The translations under genes and the position numbers were made by a program. A stretch of 18,296 nt of DNA from Cellvibrionaceae bacterium (GTDB taxonomy: Bacteria > Pseudomonadota > Gammaproteobacteria > Pseudomonadales > Cellvibrionaceae), in NCBI GenBank assembly GCA_021151615.1, contig JAGKXA010000098.1:1-18296 (forward strand), read 5' to 3'. Of the stretch, positions 1-6,757 are shown in pieces. Each line of letters starts with the position of its first letter. Position 1 is the stretch's first letter. The notes beneath the pieces were generated by a model that did no database searches, was not told where the DNA came from, and saw nothing but the letters and a program-made list of their open reading frames with translations.

Positions 1-1679
1 CGCTGTGCGGCAGATTGTTGGCGCTGGGCTTTTTTATCCAGTTTGTCACCGTCGTTATTAGCCGACTTTTCCAATACGGCTGCTTGTTTTTCTTGTGCCG
101 CGGCTTGTTGTCGCTGTTGCAACAACCATTTGTAATAATCTTCCAGGTCGCCATCGAATTCATCAACCTTCCCATCTGCTACCAGCAAAAATGCATTGAC
201 GGTATTACGCAGTAAATGGCGATCATGCGAAACGACAATCACTGCTCCTTCAAACTCTTGCAGTGCCATGGTCAATGCATGGCGCATTTCCAGATCCAGA
301 TGGTTGGTCGGTTCGTCGAGTAAGAGTACGTTGGGCTTTTCCCAGGCAATTAATGCCAATGCCAGACGCGCTTTTTCACCGCCGGAGAAATGTGTGATAG
401 GTTCAAAGGCGCGATCGCCGTGAAAATCAAAACTGCCGAGGAAATCGCGAATTTCCTGTTCGCGCGCGCTGGGCGATAAACGCTGCACATGCAGGGCAGG
501 CGATGCATTCATATCCAGTGATTCGAGTTGATGCTGCGCAAAATAGCCCAGTTTAAAATGTTCGCCGTTAGTGCGATCACCCGCCAATAGCTGCAAGTTG
601 CCCGCCAGGGTTTTTACCAGGCTGGATTTGCCTGCGCCATTGGGCCCGAGTAAGCCTAGGCGCGTTTCGGCGCGAATCGCCAATTCGACATTTTTTAATA
701 CGCTTTTGCCCGGATAGCCAATTTCGCCGCGCGCTATATGCACCAGCGGAGTAGACATCTTGTCATGACAGCTAAAGGTAAAGGTAAAGGGCGAATCTAT
801 GTGCGCGGGCGCAATTTTTTCCATGCGCTCCAACTCTTTAATGCGGCTCTGCGCCTGACGCGCTTTGGTTGCTTGCGCGCGGAAGCGGCGAATGTAGTTT
901 TCGACGTGCGCAATACGCGCTTGTTGTTTTTCGTAAGTTACTTGTTGCTGCGCCAATTTTTCAGCGCGCTGGCGCTCGTAGGCGGAATAGTTGCCGGAAT
1001 AATTTTCCAGTTTTTGCTGCTCAATACTGACGATCCTATCGACAATATTGTCGAGAAAATCGCGGTCGTGCGAGATGATAATCAGTGTGCCAGGGTAACG
1101 CTTTAACCATTCTTCAAGCCAGAGAGTCGCATCCAGGTCAAGGTGGTTGGTTGGTTCGTCGAGTAACAATAAATCCGATGGGCACATCAGCGCTTGCGCA
1201 AGGTTGAGGCGAATACGCCAGCCACCCGAAAAATCCGTTACCGGGCGTTGGTCATCACCGGCGGAAAATCCCAGTCCATTCAGTAGTTGTTGCGCGCGCG
1301 ACGGCGCGGTATAGGCGTGGATATTTTCCATCTCGCTATACAAATGTGCGAGCTTTTCACCGTCTTCCTTGCCGTTGGCCAGCTCAATTTCCTGTTCGAG
1401 ACGGCGCAGTTCGCTGTCGCCATCCAGCACATAGTCCAGCGCGCTGCGATTCGTGTGCCCCACCTCTTGCGCCATATGGGCCATGCGCCAGTTTTTGGGA
1501 ATATCGACGGAGCCGGTATCGCTATGCAAACTGCCCAGTAATAACTGGAATAAGGTGGATTTGCCGCAGCCATTAGCGCCGATTAAACCGACTTTCTGGC
1601 CCGGATAAATAGTAAGTTCGGCGGAGTCCAACAAAAATTTGGCGCCGCGCTGGACGGAGACATTCTGTAATTGAATCAT
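1..1679 (-). CDS. yheS: ABC-F family ATP-binding protein, YheS type (3' part outside window)
   Basis: A soluble duplicated ATPase of the ABC-F class, which acts on ribosomes and has no membrane domain. The frame is open from the ATG at 1679 to the window edge, giving 559 residues; E. coli YheS has about 637, so roughly 80 C-terminal residues are missing. Domain 1 has a Walker A GANGCGKS near residues 34-41, signature FSGGW near 150-154 and Walker B DEPTNHLD at 174-181. Domain 2 has GPNGAGKS near 345-352, FSGGEK near 431-436 and DEPTNHLD from 455. The linker between the domains is charged and Gln/Arg-rich, as in ABC-F proteins. The visible C-terminus is Lys/Gln/Ala-rich, typical of the tail. 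I checked the frame at all six ATPase motifs and found no frameshift. The residues resemble E. coli YheS more than Uup, from memory of those sequences. The exact ribosomal role of YheS is not settled. Confidence 0.95.
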   Translation of the reverse strand, partial: MIQLQNVSVQRGAKFLLDSAELTIYPGQKVGLIGANGCGKSTLFQLLLGSLHSDTGSVDIPKNWRMAHMAQEVGHTNRSALDYVLDGDSELRRLEQEIELANGKEDGEKLAHLYSEMENIHAYTAPSRAQQLLNGLGFSAGDDQRPVTDFSGGWRIRLNLAQALMCPSDLLLLDEPTNHLDLDATLWLEEWLKRYPGTLIIISHDRDFLDNIVDRIVSIEQQKLENYSGNYSAYERQRAEKLAQQQVTYEKQQARIAHVENYIRRFRAQATKARQAQSRIKELERMEKIAPAHIDSPFTFTFSCHDKMSTPLVHIARGEIGYPGKSVLKNVELAIRAETRLGLLGPNGAGKSSLVKTLAGNLQLLAGDRTNGEHFKLGYFAQHQLESLDMNASPALHVQRLSPSAREQEIRDFLGSFDFHGDRAFEPITHFSGGEKARLALALIAWEKPNVLLLDEPTNHLDLEMRHALTMALQEFEGAVIVVSHDRHLLRNTVNAFLLVADGKVDEFDGDLEDYYKWLLQQRQQAAAQEKQAAVLEKSANNDGDKLDKKAQRQQSAAQ

Positions 1680-1728
1680 GGCGCGCATTCTAGCAGACTT
1701 GAAGCAAGATCCTGCCAGTGGAATTTGT

Positions 1729-2220
1729 ATGTCTTACCCTCTCTCTCCTACCTGCGACCTTTGGGAATTCTCCTTGTATCATTATGCCCGTCCAGGGGTT
1801 AGTGATGCATGCCTGAATCTGCAAGATGAACACGGAGCTAACGTAAATATTGTGTTTTGGGTGATGTGGTTGGGTTTTCGCGGGCAACTACTGGAGGCCG
1901 CGCAATTGGTACAGGCGCAGCGAAAAGTTCACAGCTGGGATCAACACTACCTACTGCCTTTGCGCCAACTGCGGCGCCGGCTCAAAGTTGAATTTGGCAC
2001 GAGTGACAAGTCAATAGAAGCCGTGCGCAGCCAAATAAAGCAGGCCGAACTCCTGGCAGAAAAACATTTGCAGAAATTATTAGAAACGGTTCCCGGCAGC
2101 CCTGTTCCGAGCGCGGCCGACCATGCAACAGTGATGGCTCGCAACCTGCGCGTATATCTGTATACCTTGGCAGTCAGTGAAAATCTTGTAGATTCACTGC
2201 TGGAGTTGATCATTAACTGA
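1729..2220 (+). CDS. TIGR02444 family conserved protein
   Basis: A small cytoplasmic protein of 163 residues of unknown function. The N-terminal part, with the LWEFSLYHYARPGV segment followed by CLNLQDEHGANVN and a Trp-rich hydrophobic stretch, matches what I know of the TIGR02444 family, common beside yheS in pseudomonads. The remainder is helical and charged. The start is a choice: the frame is also open to an ATG at 1678, which overlaps the yheS start on the other strand. The ATG at 1729 is preferred because the conserved family segment begins right after it and the 17 extra residues look unlike a protein N-terminus; a weak AGTGGA lies upstream. Its stop is 6 nt from that of the convergent DUF2789 gene. 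Confidence 0.8.
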   Translation: MSYPLSPTCDLWEFSLYHYARPGVSDACLNLQDEHGANVNIVFWVMWLGFRGQLLEAAQLVQAQRKVHSWDQHYLLPLRQLRRRLKVEFGTSDKSIEAVRSQIKQAELLAEKHLQKLLETVPGSPVPSAADHATVMARNLRVYLYTLAVSENLVDSLLELIIN

Positions 2221-2234
2221 TACCTGTTAATGAT
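2209..2234. terminator. Inverted repeat spanning both stop codons of convergent genes
   Basis: ATCATTAAC at 2209-2217 and GTTAATGAT at 2226-2234 are a perfect 9-bp inverted repeat around an 8-nt loop. The TGA of the TIGR02444 gene lies in the loop and the TAA of the DUF2789 gene lies in the right arm. The stem is AT-rich and there is no T-run on either side, so a classical intrinsic terminator is unlikely; it could protect 3' ends or act with Rho. Confidence 0.4.
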
Positions 2235-2463
2235 GGCGTCGCAGGCGCGAATCCAATTGATCCACCAATTCACACCACTCTGAATCCTGTTCCAGGCATT
2301 CGTCCAAAAAGCGCCGCTGGGAACTGGACCAGAAGGGCGCATGGACAATAGATGTTTGAGGTGGCAGGTAGTGAAATTGGATGAAGCGTGCAATAGCCAG
2401 ATTGCTGTTATCCAGACCCAGTTGAGCAAATAGTTCGGGCATGGCCGGTGTTGCTGTTTGCAT
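2227..2463 (-). CDS. DUF2789 family small protein
   Basis: A 78-residue protein resembling the DUF2789 family, with unknown function. Visible signatures are the opening MPELFAQLGL, an APFW segment followed by a stretch ending in FLDECLEQDSEW, and a C-terminal VDQLDSRLR. There is no signal peptide or membrane segment. The frame is open to a GTG at 2472, but the upstream DNA reads GAGGTG-AATATC-ATG. That places a strong Shine-Dalgarno 6 nt before the ATG at 2463 and makes the GTG part of the ribosome-binding site, so the ATG is chosen. It lies downstream of the algP-like gene on the same strand, separated from it by an intrinsic terminator, so it is probably transcribed independently. Confidence 0.8.
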   Translation of the reverse strand: MQTATPAMPELFAQLGLDNSNLAIARFIQFHYLPPQTSIVHAPFWSSSQRRFLDECLEQDSEWCELVDQLDSRLRRHH

Positions 2464-2578
2464 GATATTCACCTCGTTACTCTTATGAGGGTTGTTAGCA
2501 GTATGCCTGAATCATTGTCGCGACGATTGCAATTTTTTGTTCTTATAAAAAATGCGTAAAGCAATAAAACACCCAATA

Positions 2579-2608
2579 AAAAAGCGAGCTTTGTAAGGCT
2601 CGCTTTTT
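2579..2608 (-). terminator. Intrinsic terminator of the algP-like gene
   Basis: A GC-rich stem, AGCGAGC paired with GCTCGCT, is extended by A/T pairs on both sides of an 8-nt loop (2590-2597). On the minus strand it is followed by TTTTTT, and on the plus strand by TTTTT, so it can work in both directions. It lies 46 nt beyond the stop of the algP-like gene. Confidence 0.85.
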
Positions 2609-2653
2609 ATTGCTTCAACAGCGAAACCGGAAGGTTTCTTGTTTAACGCTCGA

Positions 2654-3478
2654 TTAACTTAATGCACCCTGATCATCATCAAATGGCAGGGATTCTGTAA
2701 CCGGTGCAACCTCGGCTTCTACGGCAGGTGCTTCAGCCACAACGGCCTCTACAGGCGCTGCAACCACTGATGTCTCTACCTCAGGCACTGCTGTTACAGG
2801 TGCCTCAACTGCCACTGCCGGTGCTGCTTCTACTGGCGCAGGTGCCGCTTTTTTCGGCGCTTTTTTAACAGCTGGTTTTTTAGCTGCTTTTTTCTCGGCA
2901 GCTGGTTTGGCTTCGGCCACAACAGCAACCGGGGCCTCATCAGCTTTCACTGTTGCTTTCGCTTTGGTTGCTTTGGGTTTAGTCGTTTTAGCAGGCTTTG
3001 CTTTTTCTTCCACCACCGCAACAGCGGGAGCCTCAACTGCTACAGTTTTTTTGGTTGCTGCTTTTTTAGCTTTTACAGTATCAGTTTTCTTTTCTGTTTT
3101 TGCTTTCTTGGCCGCAGATTTTTTTGCCTTGGCTGGTTTTTTGTTGGCAGATTCGGCCAGCAGCTTGGCTACTTCACTCGCGGCGCTTAGTTGCGCATTG
3201 ATACTGTCAGCTTGCGCTTGTGCCTCAGCCAGTTTTTTACTTTGCGCACTCAGGTCTTTCTTTAACTGCGCGATCTGGGTTTTCGCTTTGCTGGCGTCTT
3301 TGGCCGACAGGGCGGCGAGCTTTTTCTCGGTTGCAGCCAGATTCTTTTGCTCAGCCGTTATAGTTTTTTTCGCGTTAGCCAGTTCCTGCGCGCGCGCTTT
3401 TTCCAGCGCGGCGGTTACCTTGGCAATTTGCTGTTCCAGATCAGCAACAGAATTTTTTGGGGTTTTGGAGGCAGCCAT
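2654..3478 (-). CDS. algP: AlgP-like lysine/alanine-rich histone H1-like protein
   Basis: A 274-residue low-complexity protein. Residues about 11-107 are an Ala/Lys/Gln/Glu-rich helical stretch with coiled-coil character. Residues about 113-210 are a Lys/Ala/Pro-rich histone H1-like basic tail with repeated KKxAxK and KPA-type units. Residues about 214-274 are Val/Glu/Ala/Pro-rich and acidic, ending in a DDDQ cluster. Pseudomonas AlgP (AlgR3) is a similar DNA-binding protein linked to alginate gene control, and sits in the same neighbourhood between yheS and algQ. The assignment rests on composition plus that gene order, not on strict sequence identity. The acidic C-terminal block differs from the KPAA-repeat ending I recall for AlgP. 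An AGGT lies 8 nt before the ATG. Such low-complexity sequences expand and contract easily, so length should vary between strains. Confidence 0.65.
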   Translation of the reverse strand: MAASKTPKNSVADLEQQIAKVTAALEKARAQELANAKKTITAEQKNLAATEKKLAALSAKDASKAKTQIAQLKKDLSAQSKKLAEAQAQADSINAQLSAASEVAKLLAESANKKPAKAKKSAAKKAKTEKKTDTVKAKKAATKKTVAVEAPAVAVVEEKAKPAKTTKPKATKAKATVKADEAPVAVVAEAKPAAEKKAAKKPAVKKAPKKAAPAPVEAAPAVAVEAPVTAVPEVETSVVAAPVEAVVAEAPAVEAEVAPVTESLPFDDDQGALS

Positions 3479-4011
3479 AAAAAGTACCTGTTAAATAAAT
3501 GCGTTAGATAAATAAGTGCCTTAGAAAAGCGCGTAAGAAATAATGTGCGTTGGAAAAATAAAAAGAATGCCGGATGTATGCGGAATGCATTTCGGGCGAA
3601 TTGTAGCTGTGCCTCATCAAAAAGTGTATTCCCGGGAACGGACAATCCAGTGTTTAACCAACAATATTTCCGCTTCCATCACTATTTTCTGTACCCGTTA
3701 CGCAGATTGGCTGTGCATTGAACTTTTGTTTTGGTACCGGGGTCATAGGTGCCTGGATTTGGGAGGGCATGGGCCAGTTGTTATGAAATGACCAATATTT
3801 ACCCCTGCCAGAAACAAATGGGCAACAGCACACACTTCCTGGTCTCGGGATCAGATTGCCGCCAAAAACGCGCACATTTACCCGAAGTTGGTATACCATT
3901 GCCGCCTGCTCTGGCGCTGTGAAGGTGTCGGCTAGGAACAGACGCATCGCGCATCGCGCGTACACAATCATTACAAACCAATCATTAAAAGATTACAGAT
4001 TAAGGTGACTT
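3479..4011. other. 533-bp intergenic region between divergent algP-like and FKBP genes
   Basis: No convincing gene. The part next to the algP-like gene (about 3500-3561) has four degenerate copies of a TGCGTTAGAAAA-like unit spaced 13-17 bp apart, which would lie in its mRNA leader. On the minus strand 3654-3971 is open for 105 codons but has no recognisable domain or clear Shine-Dalgarno. Near 3944-3960 is a short tandem CATCGCG repeat, and near 3965-3988 an imperfect double ACAATCATTA / CCAATCATTA. Promoters for both flanking genes must lie here, but I cannot place them with confidence. AAGGTGA at about 4000-4006 is the ribosome-binding site of the FKBP gene. Confidence 0.6.
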
Positions 4012-4758
4012 ATGTTTACTAAACGCTTACTGGTTGTTGGCCTGATGGCTGCTACTGCTGGCCTGATTGGCTGCAAAAAGGAAGAAGTGAAGCCGGTTGA
4101 TGACAGCGCCAAGCTAGCCACTCTGGAGCAAAAGGCCAACTACATTATTGGTCAAAACCTGGCTAAAAACCTGCAAAACGGCGGTTTGGCAATTGAGCCT
4201 GAATCTTTGGCGTTGGCGTTGACCGATGTTCGCGATGGCAAGGAATCACGCATCAGTCAGGAAGACATGCAAAAGATCATGCAAGAAGTCCAGACCAAAG
4301 CCATGGCCAAGCAAGAAGAAGAGCAAAAGAAACAAAGCGAAGCTAACGTCGCTGCTGGTCAAAAATACTTGGAAGAAAACAAGGTTAAAGAAGGTGTAAC
4401 TGCCACCGCCAGCGGCCTTCAATATAAAGTAATCACTGAAGGTAAAGGCCCCAAGCCAAAAGCGACTGACACAGTTACCGTGAACTATACCGGTAAGCTG
4501 ATCGATGGCACCGAGTTTGATAGCTCTGCTAAAAATGGCGGCCCGGTTTCTTTCCCTCTGGATGGTGTAATTGCTGGCTGGACCGAAGCTCTGCAATTGA
4601 TGCCGCAAGGCTCCAAGTGGGAAATCGTTATCCCATCTGACTTGGCTTACGGCGCCGGTGGTCAAGGTCCAATCCCGCCATCATCAACTCTGGTATTCGA
4701 AGTTGAATTGCTGGAAATCAAAGCGCCTGAAGCAGCTGCTGAAGAAGCGAAAAAATAA
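4012..4758 (+). CDS. FKBP-type peptidyl-prolyl cis-trans isomerase lipoprotein (FkpA/Mip-like)
   Basis: Catalyses cis-trans isomerisation of prolyl bonds to help envelope proteins fold. The 248 residues start with a lipoprotein signal; the lipobox LIGC puts the lipidated Cys at 21, and the following Lys does not suggest inner-membrane retention. Residues about 32-125 are the helical dimerisation arm typical of Mip/FkpA, with a long charged helix rich in Gln/Glu/Lys. Residues about 132-236 are the FKBP domain with the expected pocket residues: Tyr159, Phe169-Asp170, Val186-Ile187, Trp190, Tyr213 and Phe229. The C-terminus is an Ala/Glu/Lys tail. AAGGTGA precedes the ATG. It stands alone between a divergent algP-like gene and convergent rsd, the same neighbours it has in Pseudomonas. 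It is either an FkpA or a Mip orthologue, so no symbol is given. Confidence 0.93.
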   Translation: MFTKRLLVVGLMAATAGLIGCKKEEVKPVDDSAKLATLEQKANYIIGQNLAKNLQNGGLAIEPESLALALTDVRDGKESRISQEDMQKIMQEVQTKAMAKQEEEQKKQSEANVAAGQKYLEENKVKEGVTATASGLQYKVITEGKGPKPKATDTVTVNYTGKLIDGTEFDSSAKNGGPVSFPLDGVIAGWTEALQLMPQGSKWEIVIPSDLAYGAGGQGPIPPSSTLVFEVELLEIKAPEAAAEEAKK

Positions 4759-4775
4759 GCCTGTTTTCAGGCAAT

Positions 4776-4806
4776 AAAAAAACCCGCCAATGTGCGGGTT
4801 TTTTTA
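4776..4806. terminator. Bidirectional intrinsic terminator between FKBP gene and rsd
   Basis: ACCCGC (4782-4787) pairs with GCGGGT (4794-4799), extended by a run of A facing a run of T, with a 6-nt loop CAATGT. T-runs follow on both strands, so it can end both the FKBP transcript and the convergent rsd transcript. A smaller hairpin (GCCTG-TTTT-CAGGC, 4759-4772) directly follows the FKBP stop codon. Confidence 0.9.
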
Positions 4807-4832
4807 TTGCTGCATTTGCTGGCTTGAGCTGA

Positions 4833-5297
4833 TTAGCTAACCAGATCCTTGTGGGCGGTGTGCAGCACGGCAATCAGGCGATCTTCTGCGCTGAAGCGAA
4901 TTTCCAGAGCTTCGCCCAATTGCGACAGATCTGGTGTAAGGGCCGCGAGGTCATCAGTCTCCAAATACTTGTCGTTAAAATCCAGCAGTTTTTCGGTAGT
5001 TTTATCAACTACATCATAGAGTTTGCTGGCTTCTTGTAGGGCATCGGCATCATCAAACTCGCGCCCTTCCTTAATCAGTTGATCGTAAACTTCAAAGTGA
5101 CCTGCGGACACATAATCCACCAGTATCTGACAAAAGCTGCGCAATTTCTCGCCGCGCTGGACATCGCTCAAGTCTTCACTTAAACCACTCAGTGCACAAT
5201 ACTGCACCAGCATTTCCTGACGCTCTTCCAACCAGCGATCAATAATTTCGCTGACGCCACCCCAGCGTTCTTTGGCTGTTTTGCAATTTTCTAACAT
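4833..5297 (-). CDS. rsd: Rsd/AlgQ family anti-sigma70 regulator
   Basis: A 154-residue cytoplasmic protein of the Rsd/AlgQ family, which binds the housekeeping sigma factor and shifts RNA polymerase toward alternative sigma factors; in Pseudomonas AlgQ also affects alginate and siderophore genes. Family marks are the DRWLEER segment near residues 20-26, the FCQILVDYVSAGHFEVY stretch near 55-71, closely matching E. coli Rsd, and the C-terminal LGEALEIRFSAEDRLI. The whole protein is alpha-helical, of normal length, with no signal peptide. It is convergent with the FKBP gene and shares its terminator, and lies 126 bp downstream of dsbB on the same strand. That gap could hold its own promoter, though I see no strong one. 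In Pseudomonas nomenclature this is algQ. Confidence 0.93.
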   Translation of the reverse strand: MLENCKTAKERWGGVSEIIDRWLEERQEMLVQYCALSGLSEDLSDVQRGEKLRSFCQILVDYVSAGHFEVYDQLIKEGREFDDADALQEASKLYDVVDKTTEKLLDFNDKYLETDDLAALTPDLSQLGEALEIRFSAEDRLIAVLHTAHKDLVS

Positions 5298-5423
5298 CAG
5301 ATGTTCCTATGATTCTTCAACCTATGACTTCAAAGCAGGAGTCGCGTTTGCAGAGCTTATGAATGGCTCCGGCTCGTTATAAGCCATCCACAATAGGCCA
5401 TCTGCGCACACAGGGCAAGCCAA

Positions 5424-5936
5424 TCAGGCGAGTTTGTTGTCCTTGCGCACCAATTGATAAAGGTTCACCAGGGCCAGTCCAATAAATGCTATCAGGGTCC
5501 AGGCGGCTAGGCTCAAACCAAAGATTTTATCGACATGGGCGCAGTTACCGTCGCCTTGCAGCAACAACTTGAGCGCTTCCATAAAGGGAAATACTTCGAA
5601 AATATACGAAAGTCCCGGGCCACAGGCTGGTACTTGATCGGCCGGCAGGCTTTGCAGCCAGAGTTGGCGACCAGCAAAGCAGGCACCAAGGACAGGGCTG
5701 ATAATTCCCAGCAGCGCATAGATGCGGCGCCCTGTTGTGGCTGGGTTATGAATGGCGGCAGCCAAACCAAGAACACCGGTGAGCACTACAAAGCCGCGTT
5801 GGGTAATACACAATGAGCAGGGGATCATTTTCAACACATGTTCCATATAAGCGGCGGCAAGCATCATCAAGGTGCAGGCAATAAAAATCAGCAAATTGAT
5901 TTTGCGATGATTAATCTGGGTGATAGCGGACAACAT
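5424..5936 (-). CDS. dsbB: Disulfide bond formation protein DsbB
   Basis: An inner-membrane quinone-dependent oxidase that re-oxidises DsbA. The 170 residues contain four hydrophobic segments with the two periplasmic cysteine pairs in place: Cys40-Cys43 in the CSLC motif followed by QR, and Cys105 plus Cys132 in the second periplasmic loop (VPACGPG and GDGNCA). This matches the E. coli 41/44 and 104/130 arrangement. The frame is open two codons further to a TTG at 5942, but AAGGA sits directly against that TTG and at a proper 6-nt distance from the ATG at 5936, so the ATG is used. The neighbouring rsd and AlgP-like genes repeat the Pseudomonas order, where the DsbB paralogue is called DsbH. 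Confidence 0.95.
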   Translation of the reverse strand: MLSAITQINHRKINLLIFIACTLMMLAAAYMEHVLKMIPCSLCITQRGFVVLTGVLGLAAAIHNPATTGRRIYALLGIISPVLGACFAGRQLWLQSLPADQVPACGPGLSYIFEVFPFMEALKLLLQGDGNCAHVDKIFGLSLAAWTLIAFIGLALVNLYQLVRKDNKLA

Positions 5937-6138
5937 GTGCAATCCTTATTGGGTTTATAGTGTTGTTAAGGTCGGGTAGAGGTGATGCTGCGCTATGTTA
6001 AGCAATTCCACCGCAACTGAGCCAGCTTTTTGCGGAAAGCCCAGGCTTTGCCCAGGCGATAGGCTATGCTTGGTGAGCGAGTTTCCACTCGCTTTGAGCC
6101 TGAAAAGTGGCGCAAGTTTCATGGGTTGAGGAACAGGT
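5937..6138. other. Divergent intergenic region, dsbB / FliL-like gene
   Basis: Must carry promoters for both divergent genes, but no element close to the sigma70 consensus stands out. A perfect hairpin AGCGAG-TTTCCA-CTCGCT at 6076-6093 would lie in the FliL-like gene's leader. GAGGAACAGGT just before 6139 supplies its ribosome-binding site. Confidence 0.4.
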
Positions 6139-6708
6139 ATGAACAAAAAATGGTTGGTGATAGTGGGGCTGAGCCTGGGCGCTTCTGGTGCGGTGGCCTC
6201 TGGGGGTGGCAATGCACCGGCGGAAGGAGTTAATTACATTGCGATTAGCCCGCCGCTTATTGTGAACTACGGTGGTCCAGGCAAAGTACGTTACATCAAA
6301 GCTGAGTTATCGCTGCGTGCGGAAAATGCCGCCGATGCCACCGAAGTGATGCATCACCTGCCGCTGATTCGCGATCGCCTGGTCAGTATTCTCAGCGCCC
6401 AAACGGAAGAAATTATCAGCACTGCCGAAGGCAAGGAATATTTGCGCGTGTACGCGCTGGCAGAAATAAATAAAGCGCTGCTGAAAGTGGAAGGACATGA
6501 TCATCACGATGAAGAGGCTGATGACGACAAAGATCACGGCAATAAGAATCTAAAGAAACACGCTGAAGCGGATGAAAAACACGTGGAAAAATCCGCAACC
6601 GCCGATACTGTTCATAGTGAAGTACAACTGCCCTCTGCGGCTGACGTAAAACCGGTTAAGGGCCCTGCCTCCGATTTGTTCTTCAATAATTTTGTGGTGC
6701 AAAAATAA
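6139..6708 (+). CDS. FliL-like exported protein with His/Asp-rich insert
   Basis: A 189-residue protein resembling the periplasmic domain of FliL. The family pattern is visible as YIAISPPLIVNYGGPG near residues 33-48, then RYIKAELSLR, a HHLPLIRDRLVSILS segment near 72-86, an EGKEYLR segment near 98-103 and the closing LFFNNFVVQK. Unlike flagellar FliL, which is held by an N-terminal transmembrane helix, the first 20 residues look like a cleavable signal peptide ending AVA, predicting a soluble periplasmic protein. Between about residues 118 and 150 is an extra His/Asp/Glu/Lys-rich stretch with His at 120, 122, 123, 133, 141 and 148, which could bind metal. No flagellar genes are nearby, so it is probably a FliL-like protein of unknown role and not the motor component. 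It lies between divergent dsbB and convergent gshA. Confidence 0.8.
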   Translation: MNKKWLVIVGLSLGASGAVASGGGNAPAEGVNYIAISPPLIVNYGGPGKVRYIKAELSLRAENAADATEVMHHLPLIRDRLVSILSAQTEEIISTAEGKEYLRVYALAEINKALLKVEGHDHHDEEADDDKDHGNKNLKKHAEADEKHVEKSATADTVHSEVQLPSAADVKPVKGPASDLFFNNFVVQK

Positions 6709-6717
6709 CCGCAAAGC

Positions 6718-6739
6718 GGCACCGGCTTTTCCCGGTGCC
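6718..6739. terminator. Hairpin between convergent FliL-like gene and gshA
   Basis: GGCACCGG (6718-6725) and CCGGTGCC (6732-6739) form a perfect 8-bp GC-rich stem with a CTTTTC loop. It begins 9 nt after the FliL-like stop and lies 18 nt beyond the gshA stop. There is no proper T-run on either strand, so its efficiency as an intrinsic terminator is doubtful. Confidence 0.5.
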
Positions 6740-6757
6740 TACTCCTGAGCCCACGCG

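Noticed and set aside
1947..2429. 160-codon minus-strand frame across the TIGR02444 and DUF2789 genes
   Set aside because: It overlaps two better supported genes, crosses their shared stop region and its translation shows no domain.
2513..2530. GTCGCGAC palindrome upstream of the DUF2789 gene as an operator
   Set aside because: A single 8-bp GC-rich palindrome is common by chance and no promoter could be placed around it.
2907..3494. 195-codon plus-strand frame opposite the algP-like gene
   Set aside because: It is the mirror of the Ala/Lys-rich low-complexity coding sequence, giving an Ala/Ser/Phe-rich translation with no family resemblance and no Shine-Dalgarno.
3927..3938. 12-mer GTCGGCTAGGAA also found at 9677-9688
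   Set aside because: Shared 12-mers are expected by chance several times in a window of this size, and the flanks are unrelated.
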